The position numbers and the translations under genes are program-made. DNA of 21,560 bases, taken from positions 1 through 21,560 of the forward strand of contig JBIOVV010000127.1 in NCBI GenBank assembly GCA_044867925.1, in the 5' to 3' direction. The stretch comes from VRUE01 sp044867925 (GTDB lineage: Bacteria; Actinomycetota; Thermoleophilia; Solirubrobacterales; 70-9). Under the pieces are notes generated by a model. The model was not told where the DNA came from. It was given only the letters and a program-made list of their open reading frames with translations, and searched no databases. Shown piece after piece: positions 20,402 to 21,560 of this stretch. Position 1 is the stretch's first letter, and each line of letters opens with the position of its first letter.

Positions 20402-21560
20402 GCGGCGAGACTACGTTGATCTGCGGTCGCGAGGGACACGCCCACGGCGAGGAGCACCCAGGCGATCGGGTCCTCGAAGAAGCCGGCATAGGCCATCGTG
20501 TGGACTAGGAGGGCGACGAAGGTTGCGAGAACCGCTGCTCGGGCTATTGGTATGTGGCGCGCGGGTCCCGCGCGAGATGCGGATAGCCGGGACAGGGAGG
20601 GACGCAGGCTTGCGGCCATCGTCCACAGCGCTGTTACGACGAGAGCTAGGTAGGCGGCTACGCCGAGGAGGCCTTGCTCGGCGGCGACGGTTACTGGCTC
20701 GGTGTGGGAGACCGAGACGGGGGCCTTGTCGGTGTCGATGTGCTCGCGGTAGGCCTTGGGGAAGCTGCCTGAGCCGTAGCCCCACAGCGGGCGCTGACTG
20801 AAGAGCTTCGCCCCTCCCGAGACAAGGTTGCAGCGGCCGCCGGTGTCGACGTTGCAGCGGTCCGGGCTGAGCTTCGACACCCCACCCGCGAAGATGACCA
20901 CGGACACCGCCAAAACCACCCCCGCACCCACCGCGACCAGCGTCCAGCGCAAGCTCCACCTCAGAGCTGCAAGTACAGCGAGTCCCCCAAGCAGGGCGGC
21001 GAAGCTCGACTGCGAGAACGTCGGCACCAGCCCGAACCAGAGCACCGCGACGAGAGCCGTGAGCAACGAAAGCGTCCTGCGATCGCGAGCCCAGAGCAAG
21101 GCGCTCATCGCCACCACGGCAACCAGCGCCAGGTACCTGCCGTAGATGTTCGGGTCCCAGAAGACCGAGTTGACCCTGAAGTAGGTGTGGAATTCGTTCG
21201 ACCTGATGACCTGGTCGTTCCAGAACAGGCTCCGCGTCGCCCACTCCACGGTTCCAACCAGCACGAAGCACACCGCCTCGATCCCGATCATCCACAGCAC
21301 GGACACCACAAGCTTCCGGTCCCAAGTGACATCCCGCAGCAACCCGTACACCAAACTGAACGGCACGAAGAAGAAACAGACGTTCTGAAGACCCTTCGAG
21401 AAATCGGGCGAATAGAGAGCCTGAGCTGCGTAAAGAAGGACGAACCCGGCCAGCACGTATGGCAGGAGGGTGGGGGGGTCGATGCGGGGGCGGCGTCCAG
21501 TTCTTCGCGCAGCTGCGTCGGCGAGAGACGGCCCGCGCCAGGCGAAAAACCCAGCCCCCG
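20377..21560 (-). CDS. O-antigen ligase/polymerase family protein (5' end beyond right edge)
   Basis: The frame is open from the right edge to TAG 20379-20377, giving 394 residues in the window. A GTG at 21456 is in frame, but the reading upstream (FFAWRGPSLADAAARR, then LLPYVLAGFVLLYAAQALYS) continues without a stop, so the true start is outside. Multiple membrane helices flank a large periplasmic loop with FHTYFRVNSVFWDPNIYGRY. The Wzy_C/WaaL region SQRPLWGYGSGSFPKAYREH, then VSHTEP and AAEQGLLG, holds the conserved His and Glu. It would polymerise or ligate lipid-linked glycan on the outer face. It overlaps the flippase start by 25 bp. Confidence 0.88.
   Translation of the reverse strand, partial: GAGFFAWRGPSLADAAARRTGRRPRIDPPTLLPYVLAGFVLLYAAQALYSPDFSKGLQNVCFFFVPFSLVYGLLRDVTWDRKLVVSVLWMIGIEAVCFVLVGTVEWATRSLFWNDQVIRSNEFHTYFRVNSVFWDPNIYGRYLALVAVVAMSALLWARDRRTLSLLTALVAVLWFGLVPTFSQSSFAALLGGLAVLAALRWSLRWTLVAVGAGVVLAVSVVIFAGGVSKLSPDRCNVDTGGRCNLVSGGAKLFSQRPLWGYGSGSFPKAYREHIDTDKAPVSVSHTEPVTVAAEQGLLGVAAYLALVVTALWTMAASLRPSLSRLSASRAGPARHIPIARAAVLATFVALLVHTMAYAGFFEDPIAWVLLAVGVSLATADQRSLAACRDTSAA

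Noticed and set aside
1..21560. CRISPR arrays, tRNA or rRNA genes, insertion sequences or transposases, prophage genes
   Set aside because: No regular direct-repeat array, tRNA-like cloverleaf or TTCGAATCC-type arm, transposase motif or phage gene was found on reading both strands.

Overview
The window is a GC-rich, gene-dense bacterial chromosome segment. Many GTG starts, few Shine-Dalgarno sites, secreted NHL/Fn3-like proteins, a DUF3105 protein and dense TetR paralogues point to an actinobacterium, most likely of the class Thermoleophilia (Solirubrobacterales-like). This placement is inferred from gene content; no rRNA or tRNA is present to confirm it.

Region 1 (1-2.25 kb): the 5' part of a secreted beta-propeller/Fn3-like surface protein runs off the left edge. 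A DUF4258/DUF2283 toxin-antitoxin-like pair follows, with the DUF4258 gene broken by a one-base frameshift in a G-run.

Region 2 (2.25-10.05 kb): seven genes encode eight TetR-type modules. One 452-residue gene carries two complete TetR modules in tandem. Two other pairs are divergent, with short shared promoter regions. A VapBC-type toxin-antitoxin pair with a tandem palindromic operator and a nucleotide-sugar dehydrogenase are embedded in the array. No efflux pump or enzyme operon of the usual TetR-target kind lies beside most of them.

Region 3 (10.05-13.24 kb): an enoyl-CoA hydratase, a 620-bp intergenic stretch full of strong inverted repeats, methylenetetrahydrofolate reductase (metF) and a membrane-anchored DUF3105 protein.

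Region 4 (13.24-21.56 kb): a cell-surface polysaccharide locus with a FemAB/BioF2-like acyltransferase, a RimJ/L-type acetyltransferase, a PglC-like initiating phosphoglycosyl transferase, a membrane GT2, a GT4, a divergent GT2, a Wzx-type flippase and an O-antigen ligase/polymerase cut by the right edge. Together they could start a glycan on undecaprenyl phosphate, extend it, flip it and polymerise or ligate it. The dehydrogenase at 8.0-9.2 kb could supply a uronic-acid precursor.

Two themes cut across the regions. First, several genes have a TANNNT -10 box ending 6-7 nt before the start codon, as expected for leaderless mRNAs; this was used to choose starts. Second, the window carries several unexplained palindromic elements. 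The most notable is a two-copy family of about 114 bp (10033-10147 and 17810-17922) with a conserved core and outer arms that differ between copies yet stay self-complementary. Another is a palindrome inserted in frame in the FemAB-like gene.
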